NCBI RefSeq assembly: GCF_010470675.1
Contig: NZ_VOIQ01000011.1
Span: 1-58,862 of the forward strand
DNA: 58,862 bases
Reading direction: 5' to 3'
Source of the DNA: Desulfovibrio sp. JC010
Lineage (GTDB): Bacteria > Desulfobacterota > Desulfovibrionia > Desulfovibrionales > Desulfovibrionaceae
The notes beneath the pieces were generated by a model that ran no database searches, had not been told where the DNA came from, and saw only the letters and a list, made by a program, of their open reading frames with translations. This document shows, piece by piece, positions 34,385 through 42,809 of the stretch. Within the stretch, counting starts at the first letter, position 1. Each line of letters opens with the position of its first letter. The translations under genes and the position numbers were made by a program.

Positions 34385-35715
34385 TAGTTGAACTCCGTGA
34401 TTGTGCGGTGCAGTACTGAAAGGCCCCGGATGAAATCTTCCATGTCCATTTCTTCTTCCGGGTTGTGGGAGCCGTTGCGGTTGCGCACGAAAATCATGCC
34501 TGTGGGAACACCCGCGTTGGCGAAGAGTGAGGCATCATGCCCAGCTCCACTTGGAATAGCTTCTACAGGTAACCCTTCCGCAATGCAAGCATTGTTTATA
34601 CGATCCACAATTTCCTGATCAATGACCGCCGGGGGAGTTTTGACCGGTTTGTCGAATTCGAAATTTATGCGCCGTTCATGGGTGATGGTGGCGCATTCGG
34701 AATGGAGCAGGGCTTCGATGGCCGCAAGGGTGTGTTCATACTGGCTGCGGGCTTCGAAGCTGAAAGTTACCTCGCCGGGTATGCGCGACATGGCATGGTG
34801 CTGCGGATCTGTTGAGAGGATTCCACAGGTGGTCACCAGATCACCACCATGCTGCAGGATGGTGGTCCAGTGGTCGTCGATACGGGTGATCAGCTCCGCA
34901 GTGGCGAAGACCGCATCTTTGCGCAGCCAGCGGGGAACGGCTCCCGAATGTCCGGCCTCGCCGATGCACTTGATCTTGCGGTGGCGGATGTTGCCCCGGA
35001 TTCCGGTCACAGCGGCAACGGGCAGGTTGCGGGCGATCATGACCGGACCCTGTTCAATGTGCAGTTCAAAGAAGGCTTTGATTTTTGATGTGTCGATGAG
35101 CACTTCGCCGTTGGCAATGCGTTCTACATCGGCACCGCAATCAACCATGTGTTCTTTGAGCGGGCGGCTGTCGTCACGCTGGAGCAGTTCCTGTTCGGAT
35201 TCTTCCAGCTTGCCGAGCAGGGCCTTGGAGCCGAGGTAACAGGCTCCGAACCACGCACTTTCCTCACCGCGCAGGGCGATAACTTTTACCGGGACTTCAG
35301 GAGTCCTACCGCTGCGTTTAATTTCCGCAAGGCAGAGCAGCCCTGCGATAACCCCGGCGGCACCGTCGTAGTTTCCGCCTTGGGGTACGGAATCAAGATG
35401 CGAGCCGATGAGGATGTATTCTTCGTCTGCGGGAATTTTTTCCAACTCTATGACAAGGTTTGCTGCATTGTCGCGGTAGGTGATTAAACCTTCCTTGTGT
35501 GCGAAATTCTCAATAAGTTCAAAGGCCCGTGTTTCCGCTTCGCCGTATGAAGGACGGGATACCCCGGCCACATCGCGGGAGAGTTCTTCCAGATCGGCAA
35601 AGAGCTGTTCCGCTTCTGCGGTGAGATGCTCTAAGCTTGCCGGGGTCTGGGGAACCGGGTGCGGGCTGGTACTGTTGCCTGCTGATCCCATATTGCTGGT
35701 CATTGCGTTCATCAT
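34384..35715 (-). CDS. M20-family N-carbamoyl-amino-acid / allantoate amidohydrolase
   Basis: A 443-residue enzyme of the M20 hydantoinase/carbamoylase group, which removes the carbamoyl group from N-carbamoyl amino acids or related ureido acids, giving ammonia and CO2. Metal and catalytic motifs: IGSHLDSVPQGGNYDGAAGV, RGEESAWFGACY, FFELHIEQGPV, GEAGHSGAVP and SGAGHDASLFA. The precise substrate cannot be read from sequence. It lies between dctM (15 bp upstream) and pyrC (1-nt overlap), which points to a ureido acid such as N-carbamoyl-aspartate. The first 25 residues are Ser/Pro-rich and may not all be translated. Confidence 0.88.
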   Translation of the reverse strand: MMNAMTSNMGSAGNSTSPHPVPQTPASLEHLTAEAEQLFADLEELSRDVAGVSRPSYGEAETRAFELIENFAHKEGLITYRDNAANLVIELEKIPADEEYILIGSHLDSVPQGGNYDGAAGVIAGLLCLAEIKRSGRTPEVPVKVIALRGEESAWFGACYLGSKALLGKLEESEQELLQRDDSRPLKEHMVDCGADVERIANGEVLIDTSKIKAFFELHIEQGPVMIARNLPVAAVTGIRGNIRHRKIKCIGEAGHSGAVPRWLRKDAVFATAELITRIDDHWTTILQHGGDLVTTCGILSTDPQHHAMSRIPGEVTFSFEARSQYEHTLAAIEALLHSECATITHERRINFEFDKPVKTPPAVIDQEIVDRINNACIAEGLPVEAIPSGAGHDASLFANAGVPTGMIFVRNRNGSHNPEEEMDMEDFIRGLSVLHRTITEFN

Positions 35716-35730
35716 ATCAATATTTCCTTT

Positions 35731-37008
35731 TTAGGGAGCAATGAGGCTGGGCAGGAAGGTTGCCAGACCGGGAACATAGGTGACCAGAATGAGGACCAGA
35801 ATATTAATGAACAGGAAGGGCCAGACTCCATTGATAATGGACATGACCGGCTTTTCCAGAGTGGAAGAGGCCACGAAAATATCCAGACCGAAAGGCGGGG
35901 TGATCATGCCGATGCAGATGTTCAGACAGACGATCTGACCGAAATGGATGGGATCTACACCCATGGAAAGTGCCACCGGATAAAGGGGCGGCACCAGAAT
36001 CAGCAGGGCTGAGTTGGGATCAATGAACATCCCGGCAATGAAAAAGGCCACGTTGACGATCATCAGGAAGGTGATCGGTCCGGCATCTATCTGGGTCAGG
36101 AAATTGGTGATCAGAACCGGAACCTGAGCAAGGGTGACAAAGTAGGAAAGCACACTGCCCATGGCCAGCAGGATAAAAATGATCGTGGTGGAGATGGCAG
36201 CACGTTCGGTTATGCTGATCAGTCGGCTGAAGGACAGGTTTTTGTATACGAATGCTTCAATAAGGATAGCGTAAACAACGGATACCGCCGCCGCTTCCGT
36301 GGGGGTGAACAGACCAGTGTAAATACCGCCGAGGATGATGATCGGCAGTCCCAGAGCCCATGCTGCGGATTTGAAGACTGTGAAAAACGGTACAGTGGAT
36401 TTTTCTCCTCGGCCCACGCCCTTGCGCAGGGATTCGAAGATAACCAGCGCGGCAAAGGCCAGACCGAGAGCCATGCCTACACCCAGACCGCCGATAAAGA
36501 GTCCGGTGATGGAAGTTCCGGTCATCCAGCCGTAAATAATCAGGGTGATGGAGGGCGGGATGAGCAGGGCGGTTTCTGCACTGGAAATGATTAACCCGAG
36601 GCTGAATTTTTCGCTGAATCCGGTCTTGCGCAGTTCCGGGTACATGAGTTTGCCCATGGCGGCCACGGTTGCCGGGGCAGATCCGGAAACGGAACCGAAG
36701 GCCATGGAACCGAAAATTGTGGTGTGGCCGATGCCGCCCAGACGGTGCCCGGTGAAATATTTGATCAGGTCGGTTAACCGTTTGGCAATCTGGCCGGAAG
36801 CCATGAGTTCTGCAGCAAAGATGAAAAAGGGAATTGCCAGCAGGGTGGAAAAGTTGATTCCGCCGACCAGTTTTTGAATCAGTACCGGATCGGGAATGCG
36901 CTGAAACATGAAGGTTTTGGTCAGGAAAGCGGGTACGCCGAGCACCAGCAGCATTTCAAAACCGCAGACAAGCATCAAAAGTGCGATGAGGATAATTACA
37001 GGAGTCAT
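35731..37008 (-). CDS. dctM: TRAP transporter large permease DctM
   Basis: A 425-residue inner-membrane protein with about 12 hydrophobic segments across its length. It has the DctM pattern PFFIFAAELMASGQIAKRL (about 58), GSMAFGSVSGSAPATVAAMG (helical-hairpin substrate and Na+ region) and TPPFGLDIF near the C-terminus. With DctQ it forms the Na+-driven channel taking up substrate from the DctP binding protein. It follows dctQ by 12 bp. Substrate is not known from sequence; the neighbouring enzymes suggest a ureido or pyrimidine acid. Confidence 0.93.
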   Translation of the reverse strand: MTPVIILIALLMLVCGFEMLLVLGVPAFLTKTFMFQRIPDPVLIQKLVGGINFSTLLAIPFFIFAAELMASGQIAKRLTDLIKYFTGHRLGGIGHTTIFGSMAFGSVSGSAPATVAAMGKLMYPELRKTGFSEKFSLGLIISSAETALLIPPSITLIIYGWMTGTSITGLFIGGLGVGMALGLAFAALVIFESLRKGVGRGEKSTVPFFTVFKSAAWALGLPIIILGGIYTGLFTPTEAAAVSVVYAILIEAFVYKNLSFSRLISITERAAISTTIIFILLAMGSVLSYFVTLAQVPVLITNFLTQIDAGPITFLMIVNVAFFIAGMFIDPNSALLILVPPLYPVALSMGVDPIHFGQIVCLNICIGMITPPFGLDIFVASSTLEKPVMSIINGVWPFLFINILVLILVTYVPGLATFLPSLIAP

Positions 37009-37020
37009 GGTTTACCGCCT

Positions 37021-37539
37021 TTACTTGCTGGGGATGGTGATGGGCCGGGTGTGGCGGTCATTGATGTTCAAAAGCTCAAGCAGATAGCGCAGGGTCAGCA
37101 GGCCGAATCCGATGGATGGTGCGATGTAGAGCCAGTACATGGGCAGGCCCAGTGTGGGGCTGAGCTGTCCGGTACGCATGACGAATTTAACGAGGGCGAT
37201 GCCCAGCCAGACCAGATAGCAGCTGAAGACGGTCCCGGTCAGGTTGATGAGGATGCTGATAATTTTGCGGGGTAGGTCGGGCATCTTTTCGAAAAGTGTG
37301 GTTACCGCTACCTGACGGCCGCGCTCAAGGGCAAGGCCCAGTGCGAGAAATACCGCCCAAACCATGAGCAGTCGTGTGGCTTCATCAATCCATGCGAAGG
37401 TGCTGGAATATTGGGGTGTTATTTCCCGGACCAGAACATTGAAGGTGTACAGGCCGACCATGACCAGATTTATGGAAATGATCAGTACCCTTTCGATTAT
37501 CCGTATCCCGTCCAGCAGGGAACCCAGCATCTTACGCAT
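37021..37539 (-). CDS. dctQ: TRAP transporter small permease DctQ
   Basis: A 172-residue membrane protein with four helices (about 14-36, 47-70 region, 88-115, 130-155). The family marks are WIDEATRLLMVWAVFLALGLALERG in helix 2 and a C-terminal LLELL segment. AGGAG precedes the ATG. It is separated from dctP by 61 bp that include a terminator-like hairpin. Confidence 0.92.
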   Translation of the reverse strand: MRKMLGSLLDGIRIIERVLIISINLVMVGLYTFNVLVREITPQYSSTFAWIDEATRLLMVWAVFLALGLALERGRQVAVTTLFEKMPDLPRKIISILINLTGTVFSCYLVWLGIALVKFVMRTGQLSPTLGLPMYWLYIAPSIGFGLLTLRYLLELLNINDRHTRPITIPSK

Positions 37540-37551
37540 ATGAAAACTCCT

Positions 37552-37586
37552 GAAAAAACCGCAGGGAAATGTATTTTCCCTGCGGT
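37552..37586 (-). terminator. Intercistronic hairpin between dctP and dctQ
   Basis: On the minus strand ACCGCAGGGAAA pairs with TTTCCCTGCGGT, followed by TTTTTTC. It begins about 15 nt after the dctP stop and could reduce read-through into dctQM. Confidence 0.75.
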
Positions 37587-37600
37587 GTAATGAATCGTAA

Positions 37601-38620
37601 TTATTTTACAATCTGTGCGTATTCTTCTTCGTAAAGCTTGATCAGCTTTTCACCTTCAGCACCTGCGCGGGAAAGGTAGGCCGCTTTGGTCTTGGGGTAC
37701 ATGAGTTCACGCATGGCAGCGCGGTCTGCAGCCTGCAGGGGGGATACGTTCACACCGGCCTTCTTGATGACTTCAAGAGCGTCTTTCTGGGCCTGTTCCT
37801 TGTGAGCTTCAACACCGGGCATTACTTCAATGAAAGTGTCCACGATGATCTTCTGGTATTTGGCAGGCAGGGATTCCCAGTAGGAGGGGTTGAAAAGAAC
37901 ATAGTCTTCCATGGCACCGTGCTCGGAAGTTACGAGGTACTTCTGTACTTCGTAGAATTTCATACGCTGGATGGTGTCGAGGGGGTTCTCTTCACCGTCT
38001 ACAACGCCGTTCTGCAGGGCGGTGTAAAGTTCACCGAAAGGCAGGGCGATGGCGGAAGCACCGATGGCTGCAAACTGCTCGATGAGGATTTTGGAATCCA
38101 TTACGCGGAAGGACTGGCCTTTGAAGTCCGCGATGGAGGAAATGGGCTTGTTGGAGGTGAAGTTCTTGCGACCGTTGGGCCAGGTGGCGATTGCTTTGAA
38201 GCCTCTTGAATCAAAAGATTTGAGCAGAGCTTTACCGAAGTTGCCCTGACGCAGTTCCTGTGCTTTTGCGCGGTCAACGGGAAGCAGGAAGGGGATATCC
38301 ATAATGGAAACCGCAGGGTTGAATCCGCCGAGGAAAGCCGCGGGGGATACGGTGCCCTCGATGGTTCCGAACTGCACTCCTTCGTTCATCTGACGCTGGT
38401 TGCCGAGCTGAGAAGAGGGGAAGATTTTGAATTCAACTTCGCCGCCGGTGCGCTCTTTAACAAGCTTGGCAACTTTTTCCAGCCCCTGATGGCGGGGCTG
38501 GAGCGGGGATTCGAGGTGACCGATACGGGCTTCGTATTTGGCGGCATTGGCGGAAATAACTCCACCCATGACCATGCACAAAGCCAGAGCTATAGTAACA
38601 ATTCGTCCGAAAAATTTCAT
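37601..38620 (-). CDS. dctP: TRAP transporter periplasmic binding protein DctP
   Basis: A 339-residue protein with a signal peptide (KFFGRIVTIALALCMVMGG, cleavage near SANA-AK). The mature part matches DctP: HLESPLQPRHQGLEKVAKLVKERT opening, EGTVSPAAF, and the FKGQSFRVMDSKILIEQFAAIGA region containing the conserved arginine that binds a substrate carboxylate, then VVDGEENPLDTI. First gene of the leftward cluster, behind a 350-bp divergent region with candidate operators. Confidence 0.94.
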   Translation of the reverse strand: MKFFGRIVTIALALCMVMGGVISANAAKYEARIGHLESPLQPRHQGLEKVAKLVKERTGGEVEFKIFPSSQLGNQRQMNEGVQFGTIEGTVSPAAFLGGFNPAVSIMDIPFLLPVDRAKAQELRQGNFGKALLKSFDSRGFKAIATWPNGRKNFTSNKPISSIADFKGQSFRVMDSKILIEQFAAIGASAIALPFGELYTALQNGVVDGEENPLDTIQRMKFYEVQKYLVTSEHGAMEDYVLFNPSYWESLPAKYQKIIVDTFIEVMPGVEAHKEQAQKDALEVIKKAGVNVSPLQAADRAAMRELMYPKTKAAYLSRAGAEGEKLIKLYEEEYAQIVK

Positions 38621-38704
38621 TGTGGAAGCCTCCTGAAATGGTGTGCGTGAAACTGACCTGCAGCATCACATGATCAAGTCGAACCGGAACCGTGCATCCC
38701 GGTG

Positions 38705-38746
38705 TTTGCCCGACTGGCAAGCGGGTTTGCCCGACTGGCAAGCGGG
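38705..38746. repeat. 21-bp perfect tandem duplication
   Basis: Two exact units (38705-38725, 38726-38746) of TTTGCCCGACTGGCAAGCGGG. Each contains TTGCC-cgact-GGCAA, so each unit can form a small hairpin or bind a dimeric protein. They lie about 85 bp before the dctP start. Confidence 0.9.
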
Positions 38747-38856
38747 TTTGATTGCAAATTTAACAGGCTGCAGAATGAATTCAAGGGAATTCGTATTGAT
38801 CTGCAACTGTAATTTGATTTCCCTATGTTGGGTCAAAAAATAGATTTTTGTCAAGA

Positions 38857-38908
38857 AAAATCTCATTTTTGAAACAATTCAAAAAAATGTTCACAAAAAT
38901 GAGATTTT
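38857..38908. promoter_or_regulatory. 15-bp perfect inverted repeat (candidate operator)
   Basis: AAAATCTCATTTTTG (38857-38871) and CAAAAATGAGATTTT (38894-38908), 22 bp apart, so the two half sites face the same DNA side two to four turns apart. Confidence 0.7.
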
Positions 38909-38912
38909 GAGT

Positions 38913-38932
38913 CATAATTGATAACAATTATG
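38913..38932. promoter_or_regulatory. 8-bp palindrome (candidate operator)
   Basis: CATAATTG (38913-38920), ATAA, CATTATG-type arm CAATTATG (38925-38932), a perfect inverted repeat 39 bp before the regulator ATG; it would overlap or follow its promoter. Confidence 0.6.
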
Positions 38933-38971
38933 GAAATTAAATAGTTTTTTAGCTCTCACGGAGACGAGCGA

Positions 38972-39856
38972 ATGAGTGAACTCAGTCCTAAGGAAATAGG
39001 TCAGCGTCTGAAGGCATTCAGGCTGGGCAGTAAATATAGTACCGAGGAAATCGCGTCCAAAATCGGGATTTCACGGGCGGCTCTTTATAGGTATGAAAAA
39101 GGCGATCCGCCCAAGCTGGAGACTCTGGAGTCCATAGCCGAGCTGTTCGGCGTTTCCCTGCCGTCTTTGATGGGCGTAGGGGTGGAGTACATTTCTTCGG
39201 CAATCAGTTTTTTTGAGCGCATGCGTCAGAACGAGGCTGAATCGGAACAGCTTTCGGTCATGTTCGGCTTGGTTTCTTACCTGCTGACCACGGATGAATT
39301 TGACGAATATCTTGAGATTTCTATTAAGGAAGGTCTTCCTGAAGAATTGCAGGATGACGCAGATACACTGAGACATATCTCCGATATTATGGCTGTTCTG
39401 AGTGAACGCAAAAAAGGGTACGAGCAACGCAGGCCGAGCATGGTCAACCTTGCTTCAGCCACCAATCTTGAGCAATTCCTGCGCAGCGGGTTTGTGGGGA
39501 CGTTTGATCTGCCCGAAGATGAATTGCAGAAGCGGCGCGAGGTTGCCCGGCGCGAGGTGGAGAATGTAATCAACCTGTTGGAAGAACAGCCCATCGGTGT
39601 ACAGATAGGTCTGCTGGTGGATTCCGTGCCGAGCACTCATTTTCAGATTTTCCGCCAGTCTGAACGTTCAACACTTTGCCTCAGTCCTTACAAATTATGT
39701 CATTTTCCCAATGTACGGCTCGGCGTGGGGATGTTAACATCAGCTCCTGAAGCACTTGAGTTGCATCAAAGTATGATTTCCGAGCTTTGGGGTCCTGCTT
39801 TGAAAGGACGCAGGGCCGCAGATTATCTGCGCAAAATGATAGAAGACTGCAAATAA
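38972..39856 (+). CDS. XRE-family transcriptional regulator with sensor-like C-terminal domain
   Basis: A 294-residue protein. Residues about 7-65 are an XRE helix-turn-helix (IGQRLKAFRLGSKYSTEEIASKIGISRAALYRYEKG). The long C-terminal part (about 75-294) has no family I can name; a conserved-looking block (SERSTLCLSPYKLCHFPNVRLGVGML, about 227-252) could bind a ligand. It is divergent from dctPQM-hydrolase-pyrC-pyrE, with palindromes between them, so it is the likely controller of that cluster and itself. A ureido or pyrimidine intermediate as ligand is inference. Confidence 0.85.
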   Translation: MSELSPKEIGQRLKAFRLGSKYSTEEIASKIGISRAALYRYEKGDPPKLETLESIAELFGVSLPSLMGVGVEYISSAISFFERMRQNEAESEQLSVMFGLVSYLLTTDEFDEYLEISIKEGLPEELQDDADTLRHISDIMAVLSERKKGYEQRRPSMVNLASATNLEQFLRSGFVGTFDLPEDELQKRREVARREVENVINLLEEQPIGVQIGLLVDSVPSTHFQIFRQSERSTLCLSPYKLCHFPNVRLGVGMLTSAPEALELHQSMISELWGPALKGRRAADYLRKMIEDCK

Positions 39857-39886
39857 AAAAGGGTCCCGCACAATTGTGCAGAACCC
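39857..39886 (-). terminator. Terminator of the U32 protease gene
   Basis: GGGTTC..GCACAATTGTGC..GACCC hairpin followed on the minus strand by TTTTTTATTT. It lies beyond dispersed repeat copy 8. Confidence 0.7.
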
Positions 39887-39890
39887 GTTG

Positions 39891-39972
39891 CGAAGCTTAA
39901 TAAAAGTTTTTGAAGAGTCCAGAGAAACTTTTTTCAAAAAGTTTCTTTGGCCCTCGGAGAGCCGCCGGAGGC
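39891..39972 (+). repeat. Dispersed repeat copy 8 (variant B, after U32 gene)
   Basis: CGAAGCTTAATAAAAGTTTTTG, GAGTCC, hairpin AGAAACTTTTT / AAAAAGTTTCT, TTGGCCCTCGGAGA, GCCGCCGGAGGC. It ends 5 nt before the stop codon of the leftward U32 gene and is almost identical to copy 7. Confidence 0.9.
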
Positions 39973-39977
39973 AACTC

Positions 39978-41954
39978 TTACAATAAACTCAAATCCCAGT
40001 TGAAATTACTGGTTCTCTGCGGTTCCGGTACGGCGCGGGGCCACGGCTCATCAATGTTCAGGAACATGGTGTAGCCGGAATTTTCCAGCACCTTGCGCTC
40101 GGCATTGAAATCGAGGGGCCAGCCGGGATAGATCCAGTAGGTTTGTCCGTACTTGCGGGCCCAACAGATTTCCTTTTTCTGGCTGTAGATGGGGCTCATC
40201 AGTTCTGTCTCGTCAGCCATGATCCTTGAAAGAGCGAGCGGCCACATGCCGGAAAGGATCACACCCAGCGGAAGCGGGCTGCTCTGCGGCAGGGCGAGGA
40301 AATCCTCGCGGGCCAGCTCCGGGCTGACGTAAGCGGATGAAAAGCCCATGTCGGCCAGCAGCTCGATGGTCAGCGGGTTGGAAACGTTGCAGAAAGGTCC
40401 GGCATGAAAGCGGACTTTGGCATGTTCCGGGAAAAAGGCTTTCTGCCACGGGGCGTTAAGCACGAAATCGCGTCCGCCGCCGCTGAGACAGATGTCGATG
40501 ATCTTCTGGATTTCTTTTTCCTCATCCGGCCAGACCACCGGGGGCAGATGCCAGAATATTTTGGACACGGCCGGACGCGGGGTGCGCTTGAGGGCGTTCA
40601 TGGAAAGCCAGACATCGGTGCCGAATTTTGTTTTTCCTTTGGGCGGATTGCGGGTCAATGTATGACGCGCGGTACGTTCCGGCAGCGGACAGGGCTGCGG
40701 CAGATCGATGATCATGTTGCTGGCTGCGTTATCTGCAACTTTGATCTTTGAAAGTCTGGAATCAAGTTTTTTGAGGGCCTTGACTAAACCTTCTTCGCGG
40801 CGGTCTATGAGGAACACGCGGGTACCGGATTTGAGGCGGGTTTTGCCTTTGACCGGAATGGAGACCTTGCCCCGCTTGGGGATGAATTTGCGGATCTTCA
40901 TGGTCTGGTGTCCGGGCTGGTCCTGATAGCCGATGCGCAGGAAATCCCCGGCGAGAAGTTCCTGTCTGCAGTTGAAGTAGGGCTTGCCGTTTTTTTCCTG
41001 CTTGGTGATACCGATGAGGAAACCGGAACCGGTTTCGTTGGACGGATCAAGCGGAGTGAACGGACGCTGCGGCAGGAATACGGAATGGGAAGAAGGTCTG
41101 CCCAGAGCCAGTTCCAGCAGTTCTACTGCATCCTTTTTGACTTTGGCGTCATTGGGATTGTCGCGCAGCATTTTGTAGGCTGCTACAGTGTAGTATACGT
41201 AGTGGGGGCCTTTTTTGCGGCCTTCGATTTTCCATGAGCTGACCTTGGGAATGGCAAGGGTCGGCTTGGTCAGCACATCAAGGCTGAGATCGAGGCAGGA
41301 GAACAGACGCTTGGGCTGATCCTTGCGCTTGGCACCGCCGTAAAGTCTGCGGCAGGGCTGGACGCAGCGTCCGCGCAGGCTGCTCTTGCCGCCGAAAAAG
41401 GAGCTCCAGTAGCAGCGGCCGGAAACGGAATAGCAGAGCGCGCCATGGACGAACATTTCAAGGGTCATGGAATCAGGGCAGGCATCGGCCATCATCCTGA
41501 TTTCATCAAGGTTGAGTTCGCGGGGCACGACCACGCGGTCTACGCCCAGCTCTTCGGCGGTCTTGAGGGCCGCAGGATGGCTGACGTTGGCGAGGGTGGA
41601 AAGGTGCAGTTCCCCTTCGAATCCGGCCTGACGGGCGATCTCAACCATGGCGATATCCTGAATGATCAGGGCGTCCGGTTTGACTGTGCGGGAAACGCGG
41701 TCAATCAAACGGGCTGCGGAGTTGATATCGTCCGGTTTGATAAGGGTATTCATGGGAATGTGGGTGCGAACACCGTTTTCCCGACCCAGCTCAGCAAGGG
41801 CTGCAAGCTCGCTCGTAGCGAAATTATAAGCTTCCATGCGGGCGGAAAAATGTTTAAGTCCGGCATAGACAGCGTCCGCGCCTGCGGCTATGGCTGCAAG
41901 GAAAGAGGATTTGTCGCCTGCCGGAGCAAGAATTTCTGGTTTATGTTCATTCAT
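39978..41954 (-). CDS. Peptidase U32 family protein
   Basis: A 658-residue protein. Residues about 5-290 form the U32 domain: EILAPAGDKSSFLAAIAAGADAVYAGL, the signature EMFVHGALCYSVSGRCYWSSF followed by SLRGRCVQPCRR; the cysteines of this block could hold a cluster. A beta-barrel region (about 300-390) and a second TIM-like half follow. Some U32 members (RlhA, TrhP) hydroxylate RNA bases rather than cut peptides, so the protease label is by family only. Divergent from pyrK, 57 bp away. Confidence 0.9.
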   Translation of the reverse strand: MNEHKPEILAPAGDKSSFLAAIAAGADAVYAGLKHFSARMEAYNFATSELAALAELGRENGVRTHIPMNTLIKPDDINSAARLIDRVSRTVKPDALIIQDIAMVEIARQAGFEGELHLSTLANVSHPAALKTAEELGVDRVVVPRELNLDEIRMMADACPDSMTLEMFVHGALCYSVSGRCYWSSFFGGKSSLRGRCVQPCRRLYGGAKRKDQPKRLFSCLDLSLDVLTKPTLAIPKVSSWKIEGRKKGPHYVYYTVAAYKMLRDNPNDAKVKKDAVELLELALGRPSSHSVFLPQRPFTPLDPSNETGSGFLIGITKQEKNGKPYFNCRQELLAGDFLRIGYQDQPGHQTMKIRKFIPKRGKVSIPVKGKTRLKSGTRVFLIDRREEGLVKALKKLDSRLSKIKVADNAASNMIIDLPQPCPLPERTARHTLTRNPPKGKTKFGTDVWLSMNALKRTPRPAVSKIFWHLPPVVWPDEEKEIQKIIDICLSGGGRDFVLNAPWQKAFFPEHAKVRFHAGPFCNVSNPLTIELLADMGFSSAYVSPELAREDFLALPQSSPLPLGVILSGMWPLALSRIMADETELMSPIYSQKKEICWARKYGQTYWIYPGWPLDFNAERKVLENSGYTMFLNIDEPWPRAVPEPQRTSNFNWDLSLL

Positions 41955-42011
41955 AATGTATCACGCTTATGCCGCAAAAATGCGGTCAGCAAAAATCTAC
42001 AGGATTAAATC

Positions 42012-42806
42012 ATGAGTGCAAACAATTGCAGGGCTGTTAAAGTCATCAGCAACAAGCCCCTCGGATTATCCTCACCCGGTGAGGAAATTGTCGAACTCAA
42101 ACTCGAATATCCGGATTGGAAGCCGGGTTGGCGGGCCGGACAGTTCGTTATGATCAGGCCCGTTTCATGGCCTCTGGACCTCATCTGGGGACGTCCTTTC
42201 TCCATATGTAACGCAGATGAGACCGGTCTGACTATCCTTTTTCAGGTTGTCGGTCGCGGAACTGCCCGTCTGCTGGAACTTAAAGAGGGCGACGAAGTGA
42301 ATATCTGGGGACCGCTGGGTAACTTCTTCAGCAAACCGCAGAACCGTCCCGTACTCATGCTCGCCGGAGGGATGGGTTTAGCTCCCTTTTGCGGATATGT
42401 CGATACCCATCCGCAGCCTGAAAATCTGAAGCTCTTTTTTGCCCACCGCCCGCCGCTGGAAAATTATCCTTATAAAGGTCTGGCGGGCAAGGTTGATGTG
42501 GAAGATATCCGCGAAACCAAGCCTGAAGACATCCCTGCCATCATCGCAAGGGTGGAGGAGCTGGTTAAGGAATATGCGGATAATGACGGTCTTATTGTTG
42601 CCTGCGGACCGCATCCGTTCCTGAAAACCATCTGGAATGCGGCCAACAAGTACGGCGCGGATGCGGAGCTTTCCCTTGAAAACCGCATGGCCTGCGGCGT
42701 AGGTGCCTGTCTGGGCTGTGTTTGCAAGGACGGTGACGACCATCATACTCAGGTCTGTACCACCGGGCCGATTTTTAAAGCCAATAATCTCAGTCTGGAG
42801 GATTAA
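42012..42806 (+). CDS. pyrK: Dihydroorotate dehydrogenase electron-transfer subunit
   Basis: A 264-residue FAD and [2Fe-2S] protein that passes electrons from PyrD to NAD+. It has WGRPFSIC for FAD, MLAGGMGLAPF for the nucleotide and the cluster cysteines CGVGACLGCVC followed by VC 16 residues later. The stop is 3 bp before pyrD, so the pair is coupled. Its presence makes the enzyme class 1B (NAD-linked). Confidence 0.95.
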   Translation: MSANNCRAVKVISNKPLGLSSPGEEIVELKLEYPDWKPGWRAGQFVMIRPVSWPLDLIWGRPFSICNADETGLTILFQVVGRGTARLLELKEGDEVNIWGPLGNFFSKPQNRPVLMLAGGMGLAPFCGYVDTHPQPENLKLFFAHRPPLENYPYKGLAGKVDVEDIRETKPEDIPAIIARVEELVKEYADNDGLIVACGPHPFLKTIWNAANKYGADAELSLENRMACGVGACLGCVCKDGDDHHTQVCTTGPIFKANNLSLED

Positions 42807-42809
42807 GAC

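Larger units (their letters stand above)
38621..38971. promoter_or_regulatory. Divergent control region between dctP and the XRE regulator
   Basis: No gene is supported. Contents from left to right: an untranslated leader of dctP, a 21-bp tandem repeat (38705-38746), a 15-bp inverted repeat (38857-38908), and an 8-bp palindrome (38913-38932). The palindromes lie 40-110 bp before the regulator ATG and are very AT-rich. Confidence 0.7.
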
